From Thermosynechococcus sp. HN-54 (GTDB lineage: Bacteria > Cyanobacteriota > Cyanobacteriia > Thermosynechococcales > Thermosynechococcaceae), in contig NZ_CP098039.1 of assembly GCF_023650955.1 (NCBI RefSeq), positions 744,001-808,000 on the forward strand: a stretch of 64,000 nt of DNA. Direction: 5' to 3'. A program made the translations under genes and the position numbers. Within the stretch, counting starts at the first letter, position 1. The number at the start of each line of letters is the position of its first letter. Shown piece by piece: positions 27,833 to 36,385 of this stretch. The notes under the pieces are model-generated. The model was not told where the DNA came from. It did not search any database and saw nothing but the letters and a program-made list of their open reading frames with translations.

Positions 27833-29990
27833 AGCAACCTCTGGCTTTACCAGCAGGCTTTGGGGGCTAATGCTAGGGTTAATGCCCGTTCCCACTTGCA
27901 GATGGAGATATTTTCCTGTCTTCTCATCAAAGCCTTCGGCATAGGCAAAGTGATCTGCCCACACCGTTGAAGCCACGCCACTGCGCACTGCCTCTAGAAG
28001 AACAGATTGATTTTTCAACCGCGGTAGATAGAGATACTGCGTCAAACATTCCCACATGCGTTTGAGATCAATGTGGGGGGTGTCACGCCAGAGATATTTA
28101 TCCAGTGCTTCAAGTCGCAGATTAGTGGCGGAGTAATTTGGTAATAAATCCCCTTCATGCACAGCTTTGTGGCTGGCTTGCCCAATGGGGGAGTCCTGCC
28201 CTTGTAATCGGGTTTCTTTCCACTCAATTTCTCCTTGGGCATCAGGTTGTTGGGGAACTAGAAGCCACTGATAGGTATCAACGAGAATAGAATCCACATC
28301 GCGATCGAACTGGCTCAACTTGGTCTCTGCTTGTTTGGTCTGGAAGGTATCCAAGTTAAGAATGTCTTTTTCAGCAACGATCGCTCTCCAAGCTAGGTAT
28401 TGAGCGGTATTGCGTTCTAGGTTTTCCAGCTTGGCTTTATCGGCTGCTAGAAAAAGCAGGGTATTTCTGTAATAGCGGGGGCTGCTACCCCTGTAGTTGA
28501 GGGGATCTTCGAGCCATTGGCGGGCAGGGCTGTCAGGATGACCTCTGCTGTGAGCCTGTTGGGGATGCAGAACCACCAGCCGAACCCCTTGAGTACAGTC
28601 GTCGGGAATATCCGCCGTGGATTCGGGAGCAACATGGACAGCACCGAATTCGCCCCGATTTTTATCAGCTTTGAGTCGTCTGATGATCTCTGCCCAAACA
28701 AGCTCGCGATCGCTGAGGATTTGCTCTGCTCGTTCTTGGGCAGTGCGGTTAACGTTGGGTTGTGTGGAAATCCAGTAGCGTTTGCTTTCGTCCACATAGA
28801 GGTAAGTCGCGCGATCCGTCAAATAGCGCAGGGCATCGCCAAAGGTGGCAGGGGCTTCACCGGGTTGTACACAGCCCAGCTTGATGCGGCGATCGTCGAT
28901 GCCTCGGTTGGCAGCACGCAGCGTGGGGGCAGATCCCATGTAAATGGTGCGAGCAACACGGCGGCAGGCAGAGTAGCGCCCTAGGTTGGGGTTTTGGCGA
29001 TCGAGGGTCAGAGGTAGGGAATTGGCGCCATCCACATCCTTGTCGATGACAGGCAACCAATGATCTTCCAGGTAGCGGGTCAGTTCCGACTGTACCTGCT
29101 GGTCATCCATCGGCACATGGGCAGGCATAATCATCAAACTGCGGTCTTCCCGCTCCCACAGGCAATGAATTACTTTAGCCATCAGACGCAGCACGCCGCG
29201 GGTGCGTTGAAATTTGTCAAGAGTGGACCAATCAGAATACAAGCGATCGAACAGTTCCGGATGAATGGGATAGGCCGCTTCTAGGCGACGTTTGTAGTCG
29301 GCTTCTTTACACTCGCCGGGAAACTCTTGGCTTTGGTTGCGGTACATCTCCATAAAAGCTTTGACAACCGCATCTCGCTGCACAAACAAATTGGGGTCGG
29401 TAATGGGCTGAAACAGACGGCGGCGGACAATTTCAAAGCTTTCTTCCGCACTCGCCGGACGCCAAGGGGATTCCACCCGACCGATGGCATTTTTGAGTCG
29501 ATCCAAGGCTTCTTTACCCCGATCGCCCCCAATCTCAATATCGGAAGAGGGGATACTTACCACCAGTAGGGTATCTTTAGCATTTTTAGCCGATTCACTC
29601 AAAGTTTGGGCAAAGGTGAACTGGGTATCAAAGCTACCCCCGGCCAGATCGCTGTGCTCATGCAGTTGCCGCGCATAGGATACCCATTCATCAATCAGAA
29701 TCAAACAAGGGGAAAAGCGATTGAACAGCACCTTGAGGGCATCACCGGGGTTGGTGGAGGTCTCATCCGCTTGCCGCACCAGTTCATAGCCCTCGGCTCC
29801 ACCCAATTGCCAGGCCAGCTCCCCCCAAAGGGTTTTAATCAAAGGGCGATTTTGGCGCTAGTGTTCCGGTCTGTAGAGAGGGATGCCGCTGGGCTGGAGT
29901 TTGTTGCCTACTAAAACTGCGATATTGACATTCTCAGGGGGCTGACGGATGCCAGTCGCCTGAAAAATAGACTCTGTTCCCGGCAACAGA

Positions 29991-30020
29991 CCCTCACCCC
30001 CAGAGGGAGAGAGGGGGGAA
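29991..30020 (+). repeat. GC-rich palindromic repeat inside DUF499 frame
   Basis: Copy of the family with core CCCTCACCCC...GGGAGAGAGGGGGG. On the minus strand it is translated as SPLSPSGGEG between LYHLF and LLPGTES of the ATPase. Confidence 0.7.
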
Positions 30021-30885
30021 GAGAAAAGATGGTACAGGGAAAGCATGGCATGGGTTTTGCCGCCACCAAAGTTGGTTTGCAGCTCAATGACAGGATCACC
30101 GCCCTGACCGCTGAGCCGTCGCAGGGCATTGGCAAGCAGTTGTTTTAGTCCTTCGGTGAGGTAGGTACGGCGATAGAATTCGGCGGGGTTGCGGTACTCG
30201 TCAGAGCCTTCGTCTAGATAGACCTGCCAGAGATCGGCGGCAAATTCGGCTTGTTGAAAGCGACCGGAGGCCACATCAGGGTGGAGGGTGGCAATTTCCC
30301 GCCAAGGCTTGAGTCCAGCCATAGGCTGCCCTTCCGTGGGTGTGGTCGTGGTGCGGCGGGTAATATTGCGCGCTTGCTCTTCAAACCGAATGCGCAATAA
30401 TTCTTGCTTTTGTTTATCAACTTCGGCAGCTTGGGGGGCAGAAATGGCGCTGAGCAGGCGAGTGATACTGTCGAGGGCGCGGTAAGCATCATCGGTAGAA
30501 AACGTATTGGTATGTGCCCATGCGTTTCGGGTTTCTCGTAACTCACTAACGAGTGCCCGTTCTGCTCTTCCTAATGTTTTCTTAAAAACATCGTGCCATT
30601 TTTCCCAAATCACAATTAAAACAGCGGATACATCCCTTTGAAGCACTTCTTCAGAGCTTTTGTTTTGGTTATATTCAGGCAGGCATTGAGCAACCTCTTG
30701 CAACCAGCGATCGCCATAGCTTGCTTTCATTTCCCGTTCAACAAAGAGATAAAGCCCTTCAAGGAGTAAATTCAGGGCGCGTCCGACTCGTTCATAGTTA
30801 CTAATGCTCATGGGTGGGTTTGGAGAGTAAAGCCTGATAAAGCTATGATAACCTCGGTTCAGGATAAGAGAAATGCTAAATTTTA

Positions 30886-30922
30886 CCTTCACCCCAGCTT
30901 TCTCCCATTCAGGGAGAGGGAG
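30886..30922 (+). repeat. GC-rich palindromic repeat, intergenic copy
   Basis: CCTTCACCCCAGCTTTCTCC... followed by GGGAGAGGGAG, between Uma2 and the DUF499 gene. It is a slightly diverged copy outside coding sequence. Confidence 0.65.
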
Positions 30923-30961
30923 CTAGACTTTAGGTTTTGTTAAACTCACAGGTTATGATAA

Positions 30962-31534
30962 CTAATCCCAAATCAGGGTTAAATCCATCACGAAGTTGGG
31001 TAATACGGGTTCTCCAGGAAGGCAAGATGGATGTTCTAAAAGTTGAACGGCTTGTCCGGGTTGATAGCAATAAACTGTTTGGGTTTCGGGAGCAATTAAC
31101 CAACCCAACTGAGCACCATTACTTATATACTCCTGCATTTTGGCTTGGAGAAAAGCAAGGTCGTCGGTGGGGGATTGGAGTTCTAGGACAAAATCGGGAC
31201 AAATGGGAGCAAATTTGCGACGTTGTTCTGGGGTTAGCTGTTCCCAGCGGCTTTTTGCAATCCAAGCGGCATCGGGAGAGCGAATGGCTCCATTGGGTAA
31301 GGCAAAGCCAGTAGAAGAATCGAAAACTACACCCAGGCGCATCTGACGATTCCACTGCCAGAGTTGCCCCAGCAAGTCAGCATTTTGGTATCCGGTTTCA
31401 CTGCCGGCAGGTGCCATAGCGATCAATTCTCCTTGAGCGGTGCGTTCCAACCGTAGGTCGGGATTGCTACGACACAGTTGCTCGAAGACTTCATCGGTGA
31501 GTTGAAGGGTGGGGCGTAGGTTCAGGGCAATCAT
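30962..31534 (-). CDS. Uma2 family endonuclease-like protein
   Basis: 190-residue protein of the Uma2/DUF820 group, a PD-(D/E)xK-fold family greatly expanded in cyanobacteria. Visible nuclease-site blocks are SPDAAWIAKSRW (Asp), PDFVLELQSPTD (the ExQ/ExK-type position) and MQEYISNGAQLGWLI. Function is not established for most members. It lies between the methyltransferase and the DUF499 gene in the same direction and may be a passenger rather than part of the system. Confidence 0.82.
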   Translation of the reverse strand: MIALNLRPTLQLTDEVFEQLCRSNPDLRLERTAQGELIAMAPAGSETGYQNADLLGQLWQWNRQMRLGVVFDSSTGFALPNGAIRSPDAAWIAKSRWEQLTPEQRRKFAPICPDFVLELQSPTDDLAFLQAKMQEYISNGAQLGWLIAPETQTVYCYQPGQAVQLLEHPSCLPGEPVLPNFVMDLTLIWD

Positions 31535-31584
31535 GGGTTTACTCTGATTATCTTTGGTTTGCAGTTTTTTTAGCCCTAGAATAT

Positions 31585-31600
31585 GCCTACAATTGTAGGC
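31585..31600. repeat. Perfect 16-base palindrome at the methyltransferase 3' end
   Basis: GCCTACAATTGTAGGC is a perfect palindrome overlapping the stop codon (31587-31589) of the restored methyltransferase frame. It could fold as a six-pair hairpin with an AATT loop. There is no T-run after it on the minus strand, so it is not a standard terminator. Confidence 0.5.
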
Positions 31601-31846
31601 TAATCTGCGCAGATGTTTGCATACTTGCGGCTAGGCGGGTAATTTCTGCCCAAGAACTCACAAGAGTGTTGTAAGCTAGAGCCTCTTGGCTCCACCCTTT
31701 GCGATCGCACAAACTATACAGCCGATAAGCCAAGTCACGGGCAATCATGGCCCGATCGCCCAATTGAGCAAAAAGTTCGGCGGCGCCGGTTTCCCCTTGT
31801 TTGTCCAAAAGTATGGATGAGCAGTTGGGTGATCAGCCAGTTGTTT

Positions 31847-31930
31847 CCCTCACCCCCGACCCCTCTCCCACGTGGGGAGAGGGAAGAAGATATGCCCTGC
31901 TCCTCCCTCGCCCTTGGGGAGAGGGCTTCC
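31847..31930 (+). repeat. GC-rich palindromic repeat plus partial second copy, in methyltransferase
   Basis: A full copy (31847-31884, CCCTCACCCCCGACCCCTCT...) and a shorter one (31901-31930). Translated on the minus strand as SLSPRGRGVGGEG before the conserved NNWLITQLLIHTFG. Confidence 0.75.
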
Positions 31931-32518
31931 CGTTTGATCAACCGCACTTTGCCGCCCTTGGCTTCCACGATGCCGGCTTCGACCATGCCCTGAACAGTGG
32001 TGTTTTTGGCTTTGCTGAGGGTTTCGGCATCGCCATAGGCGCCTGCGTTGAATTGGTGTTGCTCAAACCAGGTGAGTGCCCAGCGGGTGTCGCTGTCGAA
32101 TTCGCCTTCTTGTTCGGTGAGGTATTCGTCGAGGGTTTGGTTGATCAGTTGCAGGGCGGTGCGGACACGCAGGGGGGTGCCATTGTTTTCCAGGACGGCG
32201 GCATAGCGAGAATAGACTGCCATCCCCGGCCCAATGCTGGCTTGGGCAAGGTCAACGGGGGCAATGTTGCCCTGCTGGAGGGTACGCAGCGCTTTGGGCA
32301 GTTCGCGTTTGAGTTCGGTGAGGAATTGGCGACGGGTGATTTTGGGGGCATCCGCAGGGCGGGGACGGCAGACAAGGACAATGGAGGAGGAGAGGGCGTT
32401 GGTGCCAGATGCGACCATGCGATTACTCATTTCACTGCGCATGGGCCAGGTGCCGTCAATGGTAAAGCCAGATTGGATCAACCCTTCCAGCATCGTTTCC
32501 CAACCGGTGGAGGCTCTG

Positions 32519-32558
32519 CCCTCACCCCTAGCCCCTCTCCCAGAGCGGGAGAGAGGAA
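32519..32558 (+). repeat. GC-rich palindromic repeat in methyltransferase
   Basis: CCCTCACCCCTAGCCCCTCT... with matching GGGAGAGAGG arm; translated as PLSRSGRGARGEG. Confidence 0.75.
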
Positions 32559-33671
32559 CTAGAGGGTCGTCTATGTCTGCTTCTCCTCCTTGCTGATCGG
32601 GGGATGAGGAGTCTTCTTCTGTTTGTTTGAAAGCGTAGTAGATGGTGGTGGGGTAGTCGGCACGAGTAATTTGGTTGATGCGTTGAAACGCTTTGCCCAG
32701 ACCCGTTTCAAAAAATTCCCTCGCTTTTTCTCTGCTGCCACCAAAACGATAGGGCGTGGCGACCAATTCTTGAGCTTTGGGAACGAGCAAAGTGCTGAAG
32801 AGATCGGGATAAATAGAACTGAGAGAACGCCGCAGCCAGACATAGAAAAAATCTGCTAAGTCTGCGTAACCGATGTTGTCGTAATAGGGCGGGTCGGTGG
32901 AGATGAGTTTGGGGGTGGTGTCGTGGGGATGGGGGGCGGTTGCGTCATGTTGGGTAGCTTTTGCATAATTGTTTGGATATGCTCTATCCAAAACTTTAAT
33001 AATCCATTCAATGGCACTATTAAAGTTACCAGTCGAATCACTGAATGGATTTGCTTCTGCAAAATCCCATACCATCGGTATTGCTTGACGACCAAAAACA
33101 TGTTCAACTGCTTCTCTGGTGCTATCCCAAACAACAAGAGCCGCCCATTTATCAGCACTTCGATCGACAGCAAACGCCAGATAAGTCGCGATCGCCTCTC
33201 CATAGGCTCTTGCCCCGGTGCCGCCCTCATGCAGAGGCACATTGTCATCGGGTAGGCCAGCGGCAATGGCATCCTGAGTCGCCTTTTCCCGTGCTTCCCC
33301 CACCAAATCGCTGAAGGTGGTAAGGGCAACCAATTGACGCGGGGTGAAGAGATCGGCGTGTTTGGTCATGCCGTAAAGTGGTGCATTGATAACCCCAGAT
33401 TTACAAATAAGCTCTGTATCCGGTTTCCAAGTGGGTTGTGCTGAATTAGCAATGGCTTCTTGTTCCTCTGTGGGTGCCAGATACACCCGGCCATTTTGAC
33501 CCTCGGCGACAATGGCCATCAATTGCTGTCCCATGCGTCCGGCGCGGCCTTCTTGGCGTATATATTCCAACGGCACAGGTGTTTCGCAGGCGATGCAGCG
33601 TGCCCCTTTGCGACCTGCCGTTCCTTCAGGGGCTTTGCCTTGGCCTGATTTGACGACGAATCGAACCTTTA

Positions 33672-33713
33672 CCCCCTCACCCCCAGCCCCTCTCCCACCA
33701 GGGGAGAGGGGAG
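33672..33713 (+). repeat. GC-rich palindromic repeat in methyltransferase
   Basis: CCCCCTCACCCCCAGCCCCT... with GGGGAGAGGGGAG arm. Translated as TPLSPGGRGAGGEG, in the middle of the zinc-ribbon-like region that follows CPNPACGC. Confidence 0.78.
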
Positions 33714-33897
33714 TCAGGGTTTCTTCTTGTCCCTCTTCTCTGTTGATGGGATGGGGGTGGCGATCGATAACTGGCTCGACCCAAGCTTCTTTCCCCTTCT
33801 TCGTCGAAAGCTGAAAACTCCGTACCAAGGGCATCTGGCAGCCACAGGCGGGGTTGGGGCATTTGACCGTTCTTGCCCATAGCCAAGCGATGACGGT

Positions 33898-34479
33898 GAG
33901 GGATTCGGCCCCCTCACCCCCGGCCCCTCTGCCACGAGGGGAGAGGGGAGTTGAACTGGAAGTAAGGAAATGGGATTTAATGAGGTGGAGGCAAGCCGCA
34001 AGATCGGTTTCCACTGCCTCAGCCCTCAGACGCACGAAACGCAAACCCAGAGACTCTAATAAGCGCTGACGCTGCCGATCGAGGGCTTGCTGTTCCTCGG
34101 AGTCATGAATGGAGCCATCTACCTCAACAATCAAGCGTTCTGCGGCACAGAAAAAATCCACAACAAACGCCCCAATGGGCTGTTGCCGTCTAAACTTGCG
34201 TCCCTCCAGTTGTCCATTACGAAGAGCTTGCCAGAGAATCTCCTCACTGCGAGTTTGCCGTTTACGCAGTTGGCGAGCGATCGCTGTCATTTGTTTACGC
34301 AACGCCTCAGAAATCTCCCAACGCTCTTGCTCCCCTTCTCCCCTAGTGGGAGAAGGGGTTGGGGGATGAGGGGGAGTATGCGGGAACGGCAATTCCCCGC
34401 CAGTGGGAGCAGGGGTTGGCGGATGAGGGGGAGTATGCAGCAATTCCCCGCCAGTGGGAGAAGGAACCAGGGGATGAAG
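33898..34479 (-). mobile_element. DUF559 endonuclease-like cassette inserted in frame, bounded by inverted repeats
   Basis: A 582-base (194-codon) segment that is absent from the normal DUF1156 protein pattern. It encodes a DUF559/Vsr-type PD-(D/E)xK domain: RKRQTRSEEILWQALRNGQL, KFRRQQPIGAFVVDFFC, LIVEVDGSIHD and GLRFVRLRAEAVE; D in VVDF and E-x-D in VEVDG are the presumed catalytic residues. The left end (33909-33950) and right end (34331-34374) are copies of the GC-rich repeat in opposite orientations, CCCCCTCACCCCC... and ...GGGGGATGAGGGGG, and two more partial copies (34391-34431, 34442-34479) follow in tandem. The cassette keeps the host frame open. Reading it as a mobile or homing-type unit is inference. 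Confidence 0.72.
34331..34479 (-). repeat. Three tandem copies of the GC-rich repeat at the right end of the DUF559 cassette
   Basis: Copies at 34331-34374, 34391-34431 and 34442-34479, all in the orientation opposite to the other copies of the island. They share GGGAG(A/C)AGGGGTTGG and, in two copies, GGATGAGGGGGAGTATG. Translated as repeated PHPPTPxPT segments. Confidence 0.75.
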
Positions 34480-34625
34480 CGAACCATCGGCCGATCGGAT
34501 CACCCTCACCTGCGGGTACAGATGCCCAATCCCCTTAAATGCCTCATCGCGCATCCACTGCCCGTAGTAGCGCACATCCGCCGCCAGTCCCTGTGCCCCA
34601 TACCAGCGATTCAAGCTAGTCTCAA

Positions 34626-34708
34626 CTCCCCCTCGCCCCTTGTGGGCGAGGGGGCTGGGGGGTGAGGGATTCTCTCGACCTTGGGGAGAGGGGTTTAGGG
34701 AGTGAGGG
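34626..34708 (+). repeat. Double GC-rich repeat in methyltransferase
   Basis: Two adjacent copies (34626-34669 and 34671-34708). They add about 29 codons between APVNPEDR and LNRWYGAQGLAADVRYYG of the methyltransferase. Confidence 0.7.
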
Positions 34709-35342
34709 CGATCTTCCGGATTCACCGGAGCCTGATCCTTAAACCTTGGCGGAATCTCAATCAATGCCTTATTAATTAACACCGCCACCGGATTCAAATC
34801 ACTGGCATGGGCTTCTAGCCCCAAGCGCTGCGCCTCCAACGGGATCGACCCACCCCCCGCAAACGGGTCATACACTGGCGGGGCATACTGGGCAATGTAG
34901 TCCCGCACGGCATCTGGCTTTGTGGGTGGTTCCTCGCCCCGTTCCCACGCTAGACACCGCGCAATCTCCCGTTGGGCTGCCTCTAACACGCCCGATTTCG
35001 GATCATTGATGTCATCCCACGACACCAGCCCTCGGACGACCTGCTTCTGATTCCCTTTCTTATCCGTTTCCGTCTCAATCCGTCCCAAAATATCAAATAG
35101 CCGCTGCCGTTCCCGCGTTTGGTCTGCCTCGGTGGGGAACTTATCGGGCCAGCTACTCGGATCATCGACGAGCGAAGCCCATAGGACGGCACGACAGGCG
35201 GCTAGGGGGCGGCGTGCCCACCAGAGATGGAGGGTGCTGGGGTGCCCATGGCGGATGGATTTTTCGCGGGCAGATTCCATGTTGATGGCTTCTAGGGGCA
35301 GGGCGACTTCAATGAGCTTTTTGCGGTAGGGCATAGGAGGAA

Positions 35343-35693
35343 CTATAGAGACAATTTGAATAGCTGCTGCAAGACCGTTTTCACAGCGGTGGCATCGCGA
35401 TCGCTTAGCTGGCCAATGCTTTTGAGAATCATCGAATGATCTAACGTAAATAGCTTCATTCTAATTATTGAGGGTACTTGTAACCCAGTCGAACTCAGAT
35501 CTTGAATGAGCACATCCAAAGGCCAGGGGGAATGGGTAGCTGTGGTAATCATCGCCATAACACTGTGGCCGATGGGCGTATTGAAGCCCTTCTGATCTGA
35601 CAAAACCAAGGCTGGTCTACGCTTCGTTGCCGTTCTATCTGTAAAGGGAAACGGTACCACGACCACATCAAACTGTTCTAACTGGTTACTCAT
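35343..35693 (-). CDS. MazF/PemK family toxin
   Basis: 116-residue type II toxin of the MazF/PemK ribonuclease family. Landmarks: FDVVVVPFPFTDRTATKRRPALVLS at the N terminus with the conserved R residues, and SIIRMKLFTLD in the middle, where the catalytic Ser/Thr region lies. It overlaps the upstream antitoxin by four bases (stop 35690-35692, start 35691-35693). MazF toxins cleave mRNA. The module sits inside the defence operon between the helicase and methyltransferase genes. Confidence 0.85.
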   Translation of the reverse strand: MSNQLEQFDVVVVPFPFTDRTATKRRPALVLSDQKGFNTPIGHSVMAMITTATHSPWPLDVLIQDLSSTGLQVPSIIRMKLFTLDHSMILKSIGQLSDRDATAVKTVLQQLFKLSL

Positions 35694-35974
35694 AGATGGC
35701 TGTAGGCTAAGTCATCCGCTTCCGAATTCCACTCGATCAAGGTTGCTGCTACCGCATCGAGATAGTCGTTACCTGCGGCTGTTTCCAAGGGTTCGTTGTA
35801 GCGCAGCACAGTTCCTTGTGGGGGGGGGCTGACTTGCTCTGGCCGAGTTAATGGGTTCTCCTTCGGCTGCTCCAGAATAATGACTTCTACGGTATCACCA
35901 GTGTGAAAGGGTAATCCTTTCAGCACCAAGGTGCCATCCTCGATTAGAGTTGCTGTTAGCTTATGGGCATGCAT
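35690..35974 (-). CDS. Antitoxin partner of the MazF/PemK toxin
   Basis: 94-residue protein placed directly in front of the toxin with a four-base overlap, the usual antitoxin-toxin arrangement. The N-terminal half MHAHKLTATLIEDGTLVLKG, then LPFHTGDTVEVIIL, looks like a small beta-rich domain of the DUF2281/AbrB type, and the C-terminal half (LRYNEPLETAAGNDYLDAVA) is acidic and probably neutralises the toxin. The assignment is by position and layout. Its first 14 bases overlap the end of the MNT gene. Confidence 0.7.
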   Translation of the reverse strand: MHAHKLTATLIEDGTLVLKGLPFHTGDTVEVIILEQPKENPLTRPEQVSPPPQGTVLRYNEPLETAAGNDYLDAVAATLIEWNSEADDLAYSHL

Positions 35975-36227
35975 AGGGTTCTCCAGGTGTCATAACAACA
36001 ATATCCTTAGCCACGGGCAGATCTGCCAATACCCTATGAATAGCTATCGTTATCTCCCGCTTACTGGATAATTCTGGAAATACCACCAGCAGGTCAATAT
36101 CACTGTCAGCTGTGGCTTCACCCCTAGCGTAGGAACCAAATAAGATGATTTTGAGTGGATGAAACTGCTCAATAATGCGATCGCACATCACATTTATCCA
36201 AGGGTTGAGATTTGCAATCAAAGCCAT
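35961..36227 (-). CDS. MNT-type nucleotidyltransferase, truncated at the C terminus
   Basis: 88-residue minimal nucleotidyltransferase with the signature GSYARGEATADSDIDLLV (GS-x-ARG...SDxD) near residues 31-48, and a third Asp position in the following strand (KDIVVMTP). Family members are usually around 100 residues or more and are paired with a HEPN toxin. Here the protein ends abruptly as GEPYACP where the antitoxin gene begins, and no HEPN partner is adjacent. I infer that a HEPN-MNT module was cut by acquisition or rearrangement of the MazF module. Confidence 0.75.
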   Translation of the reverse strand: MALIANLNPWINVMCDRIIEQFHPLKIILFGSYARGEATADSDIDLLVVFPELSSKREITIAIHRVLADLPVAKDIVVMTPGEPYACP

Positions 36228-36279
36228 TGAGCCATATCCTTACGAGTGAACGGTTAATCTAAGGCAACATGCGATCGCC

Positions 36280-36384
36280 TCATAAATAGATTATCTCGAC
36301 TGTATCTCCAGCGCGGAATGGGAGGCCTTCTAGTAGAAGGGTGCCATCTTGCTTTAGAGTTACCGCTAGTTTGTGAGCATTCAT
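36280..36384 (-). pseudogene. Degenerate antitoxin copy (N-terminal fragment)
   Basis: A 34-codon frame, MNAHKLAVTLKQDGTLLLEG followed by LPFRAGDTVEIIYL, with a strong AAGGAGGG site that overlaps the end of the helicase gene. It matches the first 34 residues of the antitoxin at 35690-35974 at 23 of 34 positions by my count, then stops. It is a second, truncated copy of the antitoxin, about 300 bases upstream of the complete one. Confidence 0.7.
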
Positions 36385-36385
36385 G

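Larger units (their letters stand above)
27476..30811 (-). pseudogene. Swt1-HEPN / DUF499 (COG1483) ATPase, split by in-frame TAG
   Basis: A single gene of about 1111 codons interrupted by TAG at 29858-29860. The upstream piece (30811-29861) starts MSISNYERVGRALN and holds a Swt1-type HEPN domain with the RNase motif RNAWAH (95-100) and the Walker A loop TNFGGGKTHAM. The downstream piece reads in the same frame, beginning RQNRPLIKTLWGELAWQLGG, with Walker B LILIDEWVSY and the rest of DUF499 to its conserved end ENCKTLKFKSQSF. Both halves of one P-loop ATPase thus lie on either side of the stop. DUF499 proteins pair with DUF1156 methyltransferases and helicases in defence islands. Small repeat insertions occur at 29991 and 27718. 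The TAG could derive from CAG by one transition. Confidence 0.82.
31587..35334 (-). pseudogene. DUF1156 (COG1743) DNA methyltransferase with frameshift and repeat insertions
   Basis: Predicted adenine-specific DNA methyltransferase of a multigene defence system. The main frame (35334-31735) starts MPYRKKLIEVALPLEAIN (DUF1156 domain), has SAM motif I DPFAGGGSIPLEAQRLG at residues 156-172 and catalytic motif TDPPYYDNIGYADL. It contains in-frame insertions: repeats at 34626-34708, 33672-33713, 32519-32558 and 31847-31930, and a DUF559 cassette at 33898-34479 that separates ADGS from the native TVIAWLWARTVKCPNPAC. Near 31800-31802 a one-base insertion (AAA for AA on the minus strand) shifts the frame; the true C terminus, GETGAAELFAQLGDRAMIARDLAYRLY, continues in another frame to 31587. 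Without the indel the protein would be about 1248 codons. Confidence 0.85.

Noticed and set aside
30937-31314. Plus-strand frame antisense to the Uma2 gene
   Set aside because: Fully within the well-supported Uma2 coding sequence on the other strand.
31801-32562. 253-codon plus-strand frame over the methyltransferase
   Set aside because: Antisense shadow; composition follows from the minus-strand coding region and the repeats.
34331-34479. Three direct repeats that could suggest a CRISPR array
   Set aside because: Unit lengths and spacers are irregular and the units belong to the GC-rich repeat family found elsewhere in the island; the region is translated in frame.
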